Source of the DNA: an uncultured Muribaculaceae bacterium | GTDB lineage: Bacteria; Bacteroidota; Bacteroidia; Bacteroidales; Muribaculaceae | Reading direction: 5' to 3' | NCBI GenBank assembly: GCA_947174635.1 | Contig: CAMWJS010000022.1 | Coordinates: 1 to 34,882, forward strand | Length of the DNA stretch: 34,882 bases | Part shown: in pieces, positions 8,984 to 15,846 of the stretch | How positions within the stretch are numbered: the stretch's first letter is position 1 | Layout of the letters: each line of letters opens with the position of its first letter | Translations under genes and position numbers: made by a program | The notes under the pieces: model-generated | Told to the model about the DNA's origin: nothing | The model's database searches: none | Seen by the model: only the letters and a program-made list of their open reading frames with translations

Positions 8984-9453
8984 TGAAACTTTACCATTCG
9001 TCGACAGTCTCCGTCGCCAGCCCGGATATTATCCATTCGCGTGATTATCTTGACTTCGGAAAAGGCTTTTATCTGACGTCAATTTATGATCAGGCCGTAA
9101 AATATGCCCAACGTTTTATTCGTAGAAACCGCGAGGCATGGATTAATAGCTATGAGTTTGAGTGTGATTTGGCTCAATGGAAAGTTCTTCGATTTGATTC
9201 TTATGATAAAGCTTGGCTGCAGTTTGTTGCTAAATGTCGGGCAGGCAAAGATGATTCGGATTTCGATATTGTAATCGGAGGCATTGCCAATGATAAGGTC
9301 ATACAAACGCTTGACCGCTATTTTGATGGGGAACTTTCCGAGGATGAAACTCTCGGCCTTTTAAAATATGAAAAGCCAAACATTCAATACTGTATCAGAA
9401 ACCAGGGCATGCTTGACCAATGTTTGAAGATAATAGAAAGCAGGAAGTTATGA
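8983..9453 (+). CDS. DUF3990 protein, ADP-ribosyltransferase-like, candidate toxin
   Basis: A 156-residue protein of the DUF3990 family. The N-terminus LYHSS (H5), followed by DFGKGFYLT (Y30), has the spacing and flavour of the H-Y type of ADP-ribosyltransferase folds. A late polar motif (QYCIRNQ) could supply the third catalytic position. The ART relationship is family knowledge plus motif reading, not a demonstrated activity. The gene overlaps both neighbours, and the composition is more AT-rich than the upstream housekeeping genes. It probably acts in the cytoplasm, as no signal peptide is present. Confidence 0.7.
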   Translation: MKLYHSSTVSVASPDIIHSRDYLDFGKGFYLTSIYDQAVKYAQRFIRRNREAWINSYEFECDLAQWKVLRFDSYDKAWLQFVAKCRAGKDDSDFDIVIGGIANDKVIQTLDRYFDGELSEDETLGLLKYEKPNIQYCIRNQGMLDQCLKIIESRKL

Positions 9454-9668
9454 CAAAGGAAAGTGTTATGGCATTGCGTGCATCTAAATGTGCGAACATA
9501 ATAAAAGCTATCTGCGAGTTGTCTGAGCTTTCATTACAGGAAGCCACAGATATTTTCTATAAATCTGAAACAGCCGGACTTATAGAGGACGGAGTGGCAG
9601 ACTTGCAGTGTCGCAGTGACAAATATCTTGCTACGATTGTACTTGAAGAATATAAGGAGAAATCGTAG
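9450..9668 (+). CDS. Second DUF3791-like protein of the triad
   Basis: A 72-residue helical protein starting MTKESVMALRASKCANIIKA. The ATG at 9450 overlaps the DUF3990 stop (ATGA), the usual mark of coupled translation. A frame extension to 9420 lies inside DUF3990 and is unlikely to be used. It resembles the first small protein in its layout (helical N-terminus, then LSLQEATDIFYKSETAGLIEDG, compared with LSQREVYRRLKVSGILDD). Both probably belong to DUF3791, so the candidate toxin is bracketed by two related small partners. Confidence 0.65.
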   Translation: MTKESVMALRASKCANIIKAICELSELSLQEATDIFYKSETAGLIEDGVADLQCRSDKYLATIVLEEYKEKS

Positions 9669-9718
9669 TTAGATTAATCGTTTAGTCAAAATAATAATGT
9701 TCAAAGGTTTACAAGTGG

Positions 9719-10399
9719 TTATTTCAACCGGAACATGTAGCCGAGGGTTACCATTATGGAGGTGCCGCGGGATGCGCTGAATGTGTCTTTTTTGCTTGAG
9801 GGGTAGATGTTGCCCAGTCCGAAGTAGTAGCGGGCTTCGAGGGTGAATGCGTGGCGGCGTTTTACTACAAACTCGCAGCCTGCTCCGGCAGTGATGCCGT
9901 AGTCGAATTTATTTTTTACCTCCATGGCCATCTGTTCGGTAGAGCGGTTCTCGAGAGGGAAGCCCGGCACCATATCCGGATGGGCGTAATTGAAGTCAGA
10001 CGATATGTTGTCGCCTATCATATAGCCTACTACCGGTCCGAGGTTGACAAATCCCTTGAATTTGGGCGAGCCGAAAAATATATGGGTAAGTATAGGCAGT
10101 TCGATATATGTCAGTTGCCTGGAATAGCTGAATGGTGCATCCTCGAAATCTTCTTTCCAGCCGCGTTGGCTGATATTCAATTCGGCAATGAGCCCTACAT
10201 GCCGCTCTTCTGCATACCGGAATGCCACTCCGGCTGTTGTACCCTGTGTCATGGATTGCCTGACTGACGGAGAAAATGACATTTCAGACATCGTCATGCC
10301 GGCATGGCCTCCAATCCATACGTGAGGTATGTAGTGCGTCTGGGCCTTTGCCGACACAATTACAATCAGTGCTGTCAGAAATAAAACTATACGGCGCAT
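9719..10399 (-). CDS. PorT-like outer-membrane beta-barrel protein
   Basis: A 226-residue exported protein with a short signal peptide (MRRIVLFLTALIVIVSAKAQ). An eight-strand type barrel pattern follows, with repeated alternating hydrophobic strands such as GTTAGVAFRYAEE, LTYIELPILTHIFF and HAFTLEARYYFGLGNI. The last residues (MVTLGYMFRLK) form a final strand. This is the PorT/OMP_b-brl group, widespread in Bacteroidota and mostly of unknown role. The gene lies downstream of the LysM gene on the same strand, but a 203-bp MITE-like element separates them, so co-transcription is doubtful. Confidence 0.82.
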   Translation of the reverse strand: MRRIVLFLTALIVIVSAKAQTHYIPHVWIGGHAGMTMSEMSFSPSVRQSMTQGTTAGVAFRYAEERHVGLIAELNISQRGWKEDFEDAPFSYSRQLTYIELPILTHIFFGSPKFKGFVNLGPVVGYMIGDNISSDFNYAHPDMVPGFPLENRSTEQMAMEVKNKFDYGITAGAGCEFVVKRRHAFTLEARYYFGLGNIYPSSKKDTFSASRGTSIMVTLGYMFRLK

Positions 10400-10413
10400 A
10401 TACTTTAAATACT

Positions 10414-10616
10414 TAAGAGAGTGTTCGGATTTAAATCAAATTAAGACTGAGAGAATTTTTTGAGGGAATTTCGCGAGTTGAAGAAGGAGCATAGCGAGCT
10501 ATGCGACTGATGAAACCTGGCGAAATTAACCCAAAAAAGGCCTCGTGATTAATTTGACGTATCTTCTATCATTCTATTTTATTGTTAATACGGTTTACAA
10601 TTCAAACGCTCTCTTA
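10414..10616. repeat. MITE-like palindromic element
   Basis: The termini TAAGAGAGTGTT (10414-10425) and AACGCTCTCTTA (10605-10616) are inverted repeats (11 of 12 match), with weaker similarity further in. Inside is a nested palindrome. An AATTTCGC arm (10467-10474) pairs with GCGAAATT (10520-10527), GGG pairs with CCC further out, and there is a tight central hairpin GCATAGC-GA-GCTATGC (10489-10504). No coding frame is present. The right terminus supplies the stop codon of the LysM gene (10614-10616). It could be a non-autonomous element or a family-specific intergenic repeat; copies elsewhere would decide. Confidence 0.6.
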
Positions 10617-12506
10617 GATGTTGTGGTGCTCGGTAAAACCTCCGTCCTTGAATTTGATAAGTTCTACCGAGGTGTTTACGAGGCCGTCGCAGTCGCTGTC
10701 TGAAAATATGAAGTCGGTCTGCATCCCTTCATATGGAGTGATGCCGATATGAAAGTCGCCGTTGTTGCCGCGCATGGATTTTATGATGAAACTTGCCACA
10801 TCGTAGCCTAAGAGAGCCTGTGACGGTACGGCTGAATTCATGTCGCGTCCGTAGACCTGACGGTAAGCGTCAGCCACACGTCGGGCAGGATAATATGTCT
10901 CATCATAGTAGAAGCGTGAGTAGATGGTGGCATTGAGCGCACCGAGAGCATCTTTACGGTCGCCACGGAATGTAAGCCATTCGGGATATCCGAATAGTGC
11001 CAGGGCGGTATCTGATTTCAGCGAGTCCTTGAATCGTCTTGCTGCCGGAACTATCTTGTTGAATTCCGTAGCTGAGCTTGACAAGGGCACAATTACGTAA
11101 GAGCCGGCCGTGTCAAATCCTGCGAAATCTTCATCTTTGAGCGAAGTTTCGTAGGTGATTTCACTGAAAGCAACTCCTTTGTCGGAAAGCTGTGACTTGA
11201 GCATGGAGGTAAATTCTTCTTTGTCGGCTGTAGCTCCTATGCGCTGTATGAATATAGGTGTGCGTCCGTCCATCTCGCTGATGAATGCGTCGATGGCCCG
11301 CTGATACATCTTGACATGGGGTATGTTTGCCTGCAATACGTTGGGATTCGTCTTATATGCGTTGCTGCGCACGGCGAATGTATTGAATACGAACTGTCGG
11401 TCGCTGTCGCTCTGCGATATGATATAGTCGAGTTCGGCAGCCGCAGGGGGGGCAACAAACAAGTCGACATCTGCCATTTCATTGCGGGCCATAAGTTCTT
11501 TAACGGTGTCAAGACCGCCCTGTGTGTCGTATGCCCGAATGTTGACCGGGCGCCCTGTGTTGCTTAGATTTTGTGCGGCAAGCAGAAATCCGCGGTAAAA
11601 TTCGGTAAAATTCTCTGCGTCTTTTCCGGTTTTCTCCTGATTGAGGTTAAAAGGAAGCATCACGGCGATATTCAGTGAAGACGTATTGTCGGAGGCAATA
11701 TCGGCAACCGGTGTGCCTGGAGTGGATGTCTCGGATACAGATTGCTCTGGGGTGTCGTTTGCGCCCTCGGCTGATACTTTCTCTGACCGGTATCTGTTGT
11801 CAAGCTCGTCGGCTGCGATTTCAACGGCATTGTCACGCAGGTCGGCCAGTGAAGTGTTGGCGCTGTTTGCCACAGGTGCGTCGCTGCCCGGTATATTGAT
11901 TACTGTGCCTTCTGAATAATTGTATGTGTCGAGTGTCGGATTTGCGTAAAGCAGCTGTTCGACAGTGATGCCGTTGTCTACGGCTATGCGATAGAGGGTT
12001 TCGCCCTTGGCAATGGTGTGGGTTGAGGCGGAATGCGGCGCGCTGGGCTGCTGGGGCACGATGGTTTCCTCCTGCATGATGACAAGCCTGTCGCCCGATT
12101 TTATCCCGTCGCGCGCTGATGGATTTAATGCAATGAGTCGGTCGACGCTGATACCGTATTTCTTTGAAACTCCATAAAGTGTTTCTCCTTTCTTTACTTC
12201 ATGTACAGAAGTGATTTGGTCGCCGTCGGAGATTGACGACAGGCCGGACTCGATAGGGAAATAGAGGCGTGTATAGGCTTTCAGCCCTCCGTCGGCTCCG
12301 GGATTGTAGCTGATGATTTCTTCACGTGAAATGCCAAGACGCTGAGAGAGTGAAAAGAGCGTTTCTTTCGGCTGTACGTCGTAGTAATAATAGTCTTTAC
12401 CGTTGACAGTAGTGACAGGGAGGTCAAGGGCAGTTGCCGGAATGACGGCTGCGAATGTCAGAAACGCCGACATCAGACCTCTTTTTATGAAATGTATCAG
12501 TGTCAT
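10614..12506 (-). CDS. LysM-repeat protein with periplasmic-binding-protein-like domain
   Basis: A 630-residue envelope protein. The start chosen is MTLIHFIKRGLMSAFLTFAA, which gives a normal signal peptide ending near ATA; an extension of 11 codons upstream lacks this. Three LysM peptidoglycan-binding repeats follow, recognisable from PKETLFSLSQRLGIS, KKGETLYGVSKKYGIS and AKGETLYRIAVDNGIT. Next come a Ser/Thr-rich linker and a C-terminal type 1 periplasmic-binding fold (from about 280, starting SLNIAVMLPFNLNQ). The architecture is common in Bacteroidales and is often labelled an amino-acid ABC transporter substrate-binding protein. A role in cell-wall sensing is plausible but unproven. The stop codon lies inside a MITE-like terminus. 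Confidence 0.85.
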   Translation of the reverse strand: MTLIHFIKRGLMSAFLTFAAVIPATALDLPVTTVNGKDYYYYDVQPKETLFSLSQRLGISREEIISYNPGADGGLKAYTRLYFPIESGLSSISDGDQITSVHEVKKGETLYGVSKKYGISVDRLIALNPSARDGIKSGDRLVIMQEETIVPQQPSAPHSASTHTIAKGETLYRIAVDNGITVEQLLYANPTLDTYNYSEGTVINIPGSDAPVANSANTSLADLRDNAVEIAADELDNRYRSEKVSAEGANDTPEQSVSETSTPGTPVADIASDNTSSLNIAVMLPFNLNQEKTGKDAENFTEFYRGFLLAAQNLSNTGRPVNIRAYDTQGGLDTVKELMARNEMADVDLFVAPPAAAELDYIISQSDSDRQFVFNTFAVRSNAYKTNPNVLQANIPHVKMYQRAIDAFISEMDGRTPIFIQRIGATADKEEFTSMLKSQLSDKGVAFSEITYETSLKDEDFAGFDTAGSYVIVPLSSSATEFNKIVPAARRFKDSLKSDTALALFGYPEWLTFRGDRKDALGALNATIYSRFYYDETYYPARRVADAYRQVYGRDMNSAVPSQALLGYDVASFIIKSMRGNNGDFHIGITPYEGMQTDFIFSDSDCDGLVNTSVELIKFKDGGFTEHHNI

Positions 12507-12531
12507 ATATTCCGATGTTGAAGTACAAACA

Positions 12532-12564
12532 TTTGACAAAGTTAATGATTTTTTATTAACTTTG
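12532..12564 (+). promoter_or_regulatory. Original M23-gene promoter, now in front of the R-M island
   Basis: TTTG (12532-12535) and TAACTTTG (12557-12564) are 21 bp apart, a full Bacteroidota promoter. Before the island was inserted, this promoter would have read directly into the M23 gene now starting at 15829. At present its first downstream genes are vsr, the endonuclease and the methyltransferase. Confidence 0.6.
12537..12544 (-). promoter_or_regulatory. -7 box of the LysM gene
   Basis: CAAAGTTA on the plus strand is TAACTTTG on the minus strand, a perfect TAnnTTTG box 30 bp before the LysM ATG. It is one arm of an 11-bp inverted repeat (12536-12546 and 12555-12565), whose other arm is the -7 box of the divergent promoter. 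No convincing -33 TTTG is at the right distance. Confidence 0.45.
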
Positions 12565-12586
12565 TGTCATGAGGAAACAAAAACGT
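12556..12586 (+). repeat. Left copy of the 31-bp direct repeat flanking the R-M island
   Basis: Identical over 31 bases to 15816-15846. It holds the -7 box TAACTTTG and an ATGAGGAAACAAAAACG start identical to the first codons of the M23 gene. Confidence 0.93.
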
Positions 12587-12592
12587 GTATGA
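12569..12592 (+). pseudogene. Seven-codon remnant of the M23 gene start
   Basis: The left repeat copy still carries the M23 start codon and reads MRKQKRV before a TGA. The first six codons are identical to those of the intact gene at 15829. It is a by-product of the target duplication; it might still be translated as a minimal leader peptide in front of vsr. Confidence 0.75.
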
Positions 12593-12645
12593 TAAAATTT
12601 TGAACAGGGACTTATAGCCTATTACTTTGCAATATATTTGGGGTT

Positions 12646-13161
12646 ATGGATGTTTGGGATAAGAAAAAACGTTCTGTTGTAATGTCAAAGATACGAAGCC
12701 GTGATACAAAACCTGAATGGATTGTGCGCAGATTTCTATTTTCGCGAGGTTATCGTTACCGCAAGAATTTTAAAGGATTGCCGGGAACTCCGGATATTGT
12801 ATTGCGGAAATATGGTATCGTGATTTTTATTCATGGATGTTTTTGGCATGGACATGATATTGATGGACATATACCTCGTTCAAATACTGAATTTTGGAGG
12901 AATAAAATTGAACGTAATAAACGTCGCGACATACAAAACAAAGAGGCTTTAAAAAAATTAGGATGGTCAGTAATGACTATTTGGGAGTGCCAGTTGAAAC
13001 CCAAAGTCAGAATGCGTACTTTGTTGGAAATAGAATATCATATAAATCATACATTTTTAGAACGCCTAAAATTGCTTGAACCAAAACACTATGACAGTGC
13101 GGAGGATGAGTCTGCGTTTGGTGTAGTTGCAGAAAATGGAGCTAAATATGAAAAGAGATAA
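12646..13161 (+). CDS. vsr: Very short patch repair (Vsr) endonuclease
   Basis: A 171-residue Vsr-type nickase that cuts next to T:G mismatches created when 5-methylcytosine deaminates, protecting the methylated recognition sites. Visible features are the N-terminus VMSKIRSRDTKPEW, the catalytic Asp in LPGTPDIVL (D50), the structural core FIHGCFWHGHD and the late TEFWRNKI and WECQLK motifs. All match the family. It has about 15-20 residues more at the C-terminus than E. coli Vsr. It is the first gene of the R-M island, and its pairing with a C5 methyltransferase is functionally consistent. Confidence 0.95.
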   Translation: MDVWDKKKRSVVMSKIRSRDTKPEWIVRRFLFSRGYRYRKNFKGLPGTPDIVLRKYGIVIFIHGCFWHGHDIDGHIPRSNTEFWRNKIERNKRRDIQNKEALKKLGWSVMTIWECQLKPKVRMRTLLEIEYHINHTFLERLKLLEPKHYDSAEDESAFGVVAENGAKYEKR

Positions 13162-13238
13162 TTAAAAAATAGATCTTGTGAATTATTAGCGACGTAAGTT
13201 CTTAATTGCGTTGGTGTGGGAAACTCGTGAATTTTCAG

Positions 13239-13255
13239 TACATTTGTAAAATGTA
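13239..13255 (+). promoter_or_regulatory. Palindrome overlapping a -7 box before the endonuclease gene
   Basis: TACATTT-GTA-AAATGTA is a perfect 7-bp inverted repeat. Its left part reads TACATTTG (13239-13246), a TAnnTTTG promoter box, with transcription expected near 13253 and the endonuclease ATG at 13283. It is a candidate operator for control of the restriction genes. The downstream methyltransferase has an N-terminal helix-turn-helix-like segment that could bind it. Confidence 0.45.
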
Positions 13256-13282
13256 TACTATATCATCATATTTTATATTGTC

Positions 13283-13993
13283 ATGACAGAAGAGCAAAAA
13301 AAAGCAATTATAGAAAGCGGTAAAAATTATTTCAGGACATTTATTATACCAAAGCATTTAGAGAATTTGCAAAAACTGCGGTTGAAAAGCTTTGATGTAA
13401 ATCCTTTTCTTATAAATTATCTTGCTGCATTCCTATGTGGAAATACAAAGCCGGAGTCAATAGCTAAAGCTCTGGTTTATCCTCGTATTCTTGGGACAAG
13501 TATAAATACAAGTTTCGGGCAGAATATTCAGATTTTTATTTCTCAACTTGCTCAAGTTGCCGGATGTGCATCAGGTATAGATGGCATAGATATAGAATTC
13601 ATAGATGCACTTGATGGGCGCAAAAAATATTGTCAGTGTAAAGCGGGTCCTCAGACCATAAATAAAGATGATGTTGATACAATTTTCGGGCATTTTAAAC
13701 GATTAATTGGTAAGGCACGTCTTGACAGGATGCCATTACAGATGGACGATATGATTGTCGGCGTATTATATGGCGAAAAAATTTCGGCTAATTATAAAAC
13801 CATAGCTACAACGTATCCCGTATATTGTGGCGCGGAATTTTGGGAACATCTGACTGGTGACGTGACTTTTTATTATGAACTTGCCAGAGCATTTGGAGAT
13901 GTAGTGGAAAAGGACGGTATTAATGGGAGTTCTCTTATTTTGCAAAAAATAGAAGAAATTGCAGAAGAGATCAAGAATAACGGCGGAATATAG
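13283..13993 (+). CDS. Type II restriction endonuclease, EcoO109I/PmeII-like
   Basis: A 236-residue protein with the layout of the EcoO109I/PmeII endonuclease group: FDVNPFLINYLAAF, YPRILGTSINTSFG, then a PD-(D/E)xK-type core and a late VGVLYG and VYCGAEFWEHLTG block. The core reads DGIDIEFIDALDGRKKYCQCKAGP, where D103 and K120 are plausible catalytic residues. The middle position is Q118 rather than Glu, a QxK variant known from some restriction enzymes. Residue assignments are by eye. The recognition site cannot be deduced. The gene ends 3 nt before the methyltransferase start. Confidence 0.8.
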   Translation: MTEEQKKAIIESGKNYFRTFIIPKHLENLQKLRLKSFDVNPFLINYLAAFLCGNTKPESIAKALVYPRILGTSINTSFGQNIQIFISQLAQVAGCASGIDGIDIEFIDALDGRKKYCQCKAGPQTINKDDVDTIFGHFKRLIGKARLDRMPLQMDDMIVGVLYGEKISANYKTIATTYPVYCGAEFWEHLTGDVTFYYELARAFGDVVEKDGINGSSLILQKIEEIAEEIKNNGGI

Positions 13994-13996
13994 ATT

Positions 13997-15796
13997 ATGC
14001 ATTTCATATCGTTAAATAATTTTGCAGCATTGATAGGTACATCTAATGCTACTGTTCATAAATGGGCCGAAAACGGATTGTATCCATTGCATATTGAGAA
14101 TGGAATAAAAGGATTTTTCTTGGAAGATCTTGACTCAATTCCTGAAGTGAGGGAAATGTTAGAGAGTCATTGGGATGAAGAATTGCAAATATCGTCCTAT
14201 AGGCCATATACATCTGTAGAACTTTTTGCCGGAGGTGGTGGACTCGCTTTGGGATTGTCGATGGCGGGTTTTAAGCATGTATTACTAAACGAATTTGACA
14301 GCCATGCATGTAATACACTTCGGATAAATCGTCCAAACTGGAATGTAATAGAAGGAGATGTTAAAGATGTCGATTTTACACCACTACGCGACAAAGTCGA
14401 TTTTTTGTCGGGTGGATTTCCATGTCAAGCGTTCTCATATGCTGGTAAGCAGGGCGGATTTAACGATACGCGTGGAACTCTTTTTTTTGAATTGGCTCGC
14501 GCTGTAAAAGAAATACGGCCAAAAGTGTTTATGGGCGAAAATGTCAAAGGCCTTATCTCGCATGATAATGGCCGAACATTAAAGACAATTAAAAATGTTA
14601 TTTCTGAATTAGGGTATACTCTTGTTGAGCCTAAGGTGCTGAAAGCTATAATGTATCAAGTCCCGCAAAAACGGGAAAGACTTATATTGATTGCCATCCG
14701 AAATGATTTGGCCGATAAGGTGGATTTTCGTTGGCCGACTCCATATTCGCAGGTTCTTACTCTAAAAGATGCATTTTTTAAAAGTGTGATATATGACACT
14801 GATACTCCGAAGTCGGAAGGCGTAAAATATCCTGCAAAAAAGCAAAAAGTCCTTGATTTGGTTCCTCAAGGATGCGATTGGCGTAGCCTTCCTGAGGATG
14901 TTGCCAAGGAATATATGGGCGGAAGTTGGTTGTTGGGAGGAGGCAAGACGGGAATGGCTCGTCGGCTTTCTCTTGATGAGCCGTCGTTGACTCTTACCTG
15001 TTCTCCATGTCAGAAGCAAACGGAACGTTGTCATCCGTTGGAAACCAGACCATTAACCGTAAGAGAATATGCCAGAATCCAGACATTTCCTGATAGTTGG
15101 CTATTTTCAGGAACAATGAGTCATAAATATAAGCAAATAGGCAATGCTGTGCCTGTCAATCTTGCATTTGCTGTTGGCCGTTCTCTGATAAGGTTGTTTA
15201 ATGATATTCAGGATATAACAAAAGCTGAAACGTGTGATTGTTCCGATGCCGTTGCTGAGATATTAGCGCGTTTAAACCAAAATAAAAATCGAAGTAATTG
15301 CAGTAATAGTTCAATACCTAATGAGAGTAAAGAGCGAATAACACAGTTGAGCATTATTGATTTGCTTATGGAGTATCCGGATGGTATTGTTTCAGAGCCA
15401 ATGGTTGGATATGAAAATATTTTAGATTTTGAAAAGGATGGCAAGGCATTGATATGTCTTGTGAAAAAAGATAATATCGGCCGGTTTGTGAACAAAGATG
15501 CAACAATATATTATGCAGGGAAAAAGTTTCCTGCAACAATTGATCTAAATAAATTAAGTTATTTTATCCCATATATAAGTGGGCGAGGCGTTCGTGATTT
15601 ATATAGGATAAAAGTAATACGTGTTGGGACAAGAAAGGAAGGGCAAGTAGATAATAATCCCGACGATTACAGATTGGTGTTTGAGATAGAGTATGTCAAA
15701 CCTCTTTTTCCGGAATATAGACAATGCCAACTTAAAATATGGCATACATATACTGATACAAAATTAGGCAAATTAATGTCTAGTTCTGAAATTTAG
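13997..15796 (+). CDS. DNA cytosine-5 methyltransferase with HTH N-terminus and extra C-terminal domain
   Basis: A 599-residue C5 methyltransferase, the protective partner of the adjacent endonuclease. Motif I is FAGGGGLALGL (77 on), motif IV GGFPCQAFS has nucleophile C143, motif VI is MGENVKGL, motif VIII QKRERL, motif IX RPLTVREYARIQTFP and motif X YKQIGNAVPV. The variable region between VIII and IX is the target-recognition part. Two additions stand out. Residues 1-50 look like a MerR/excisionase-type helix-turn-helix (NNFAALIGTSNATVHKWAENG). A C-terminal extension of about 170 residues (from about 430, including YISGRGVRDLYRIKVIRVGT) does not match any domain I recognise. The HTH could autoregulate the unit, as is known for other C5 methyltransferases with N-terminal extensions. 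Confidence 0.92.
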   Translation: MHFISLNNFAALIGTSNATVHKWAENGLYPLHIENGIKGFFLEDLDSIPEVREMLESHWDEELQISSYRPYTSVELFAGGGGLALGLSMAGFKHVLLNEFDSHACNTLRINRPNWNVIEGDVKDVDFTPLRDKVDFLSGGFPCQAFSYAGKQGGFNDTRGTLFFELARAVKEIRPKVFMGENVKGLISHDNGRTLKTIKNVISELGYTLVEPKVLKAIMYQVPQKRERLILIAIRNDLADKVDFRWPTPYSQVLTLKDAFFKSVIYDTDTPKSEGVKYPAKKQKVLDLVPQGCDWRSLPEDVAKEYMGGSWLLGGGKTGMARRLSLDEPSLTLTCSPCQKQTERCHPLETRPLTVREYARIQTFPDSWLFSGTMSHKYKQIGNAVPVNLAFAVGRSLIRLFNDIQDITKAETCDCSDAVAEILARLNQNKNRSNCSNSSIPNESKERITQLSIIDLLMEYPDGIVSEPMVGYENILDFEKDGKALICLVKKDNIGRFVNKDATIYYAGKKFPATIDLNKLSYFIPYISGRGVRDLYRIKVIRVGTRKEGQVDNNPDDYRLVFEIEYVKPLFPEYRQCQLKIWHTYTDTKLGKLMSSSEI

Positions 15797-15815
15797 GGAA
15801 GTCCTATTTTGTATT

Positions 15816-15846
15816 TTAACTTTGTGTCATGAGGAAACAAAAACGT
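15816..15846 (+). repeat. Right copy of the 31-bp direct repeat flanking the R-M island
   Basis: Identical to 12556-12586. It restores the -7 box and the first six codons of the M23 gene, but the -33 TTTG found beside the left copy is missing at the matching distance here. Confidence 0.93.

Larger units (their letters stand above)
12587..15846 (+). mobile_element. Restriction-modification island inserted with long target duplication
   Basis: A 3,260-bp segment (one repeat copy plus unique DNA) carries vsr, a type II endonuclease and a C5 methyltransferase, all on the plus strand. It is bounded by the perfect 31-bp direct repeat. Its base composition is clearly more AT-rich than the flanking envelope genes. 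No integrase or transposase is inside. Insertion with long target duplication is a known way for R-M genes to enter genomes. Confidence 0.85.

Noticed and set aside
11641-11919. A plus-strand frame inside the LysM gene
   Set aside because: Low-complexity Ser/Ala translation from the antisense of a linker region.
12587-15846. Considered as a phage or integrative element because of the direct repeats
   Set aside because: No integrase, tRNA site or structural genes; the content and repeat fit an R-M insertion.
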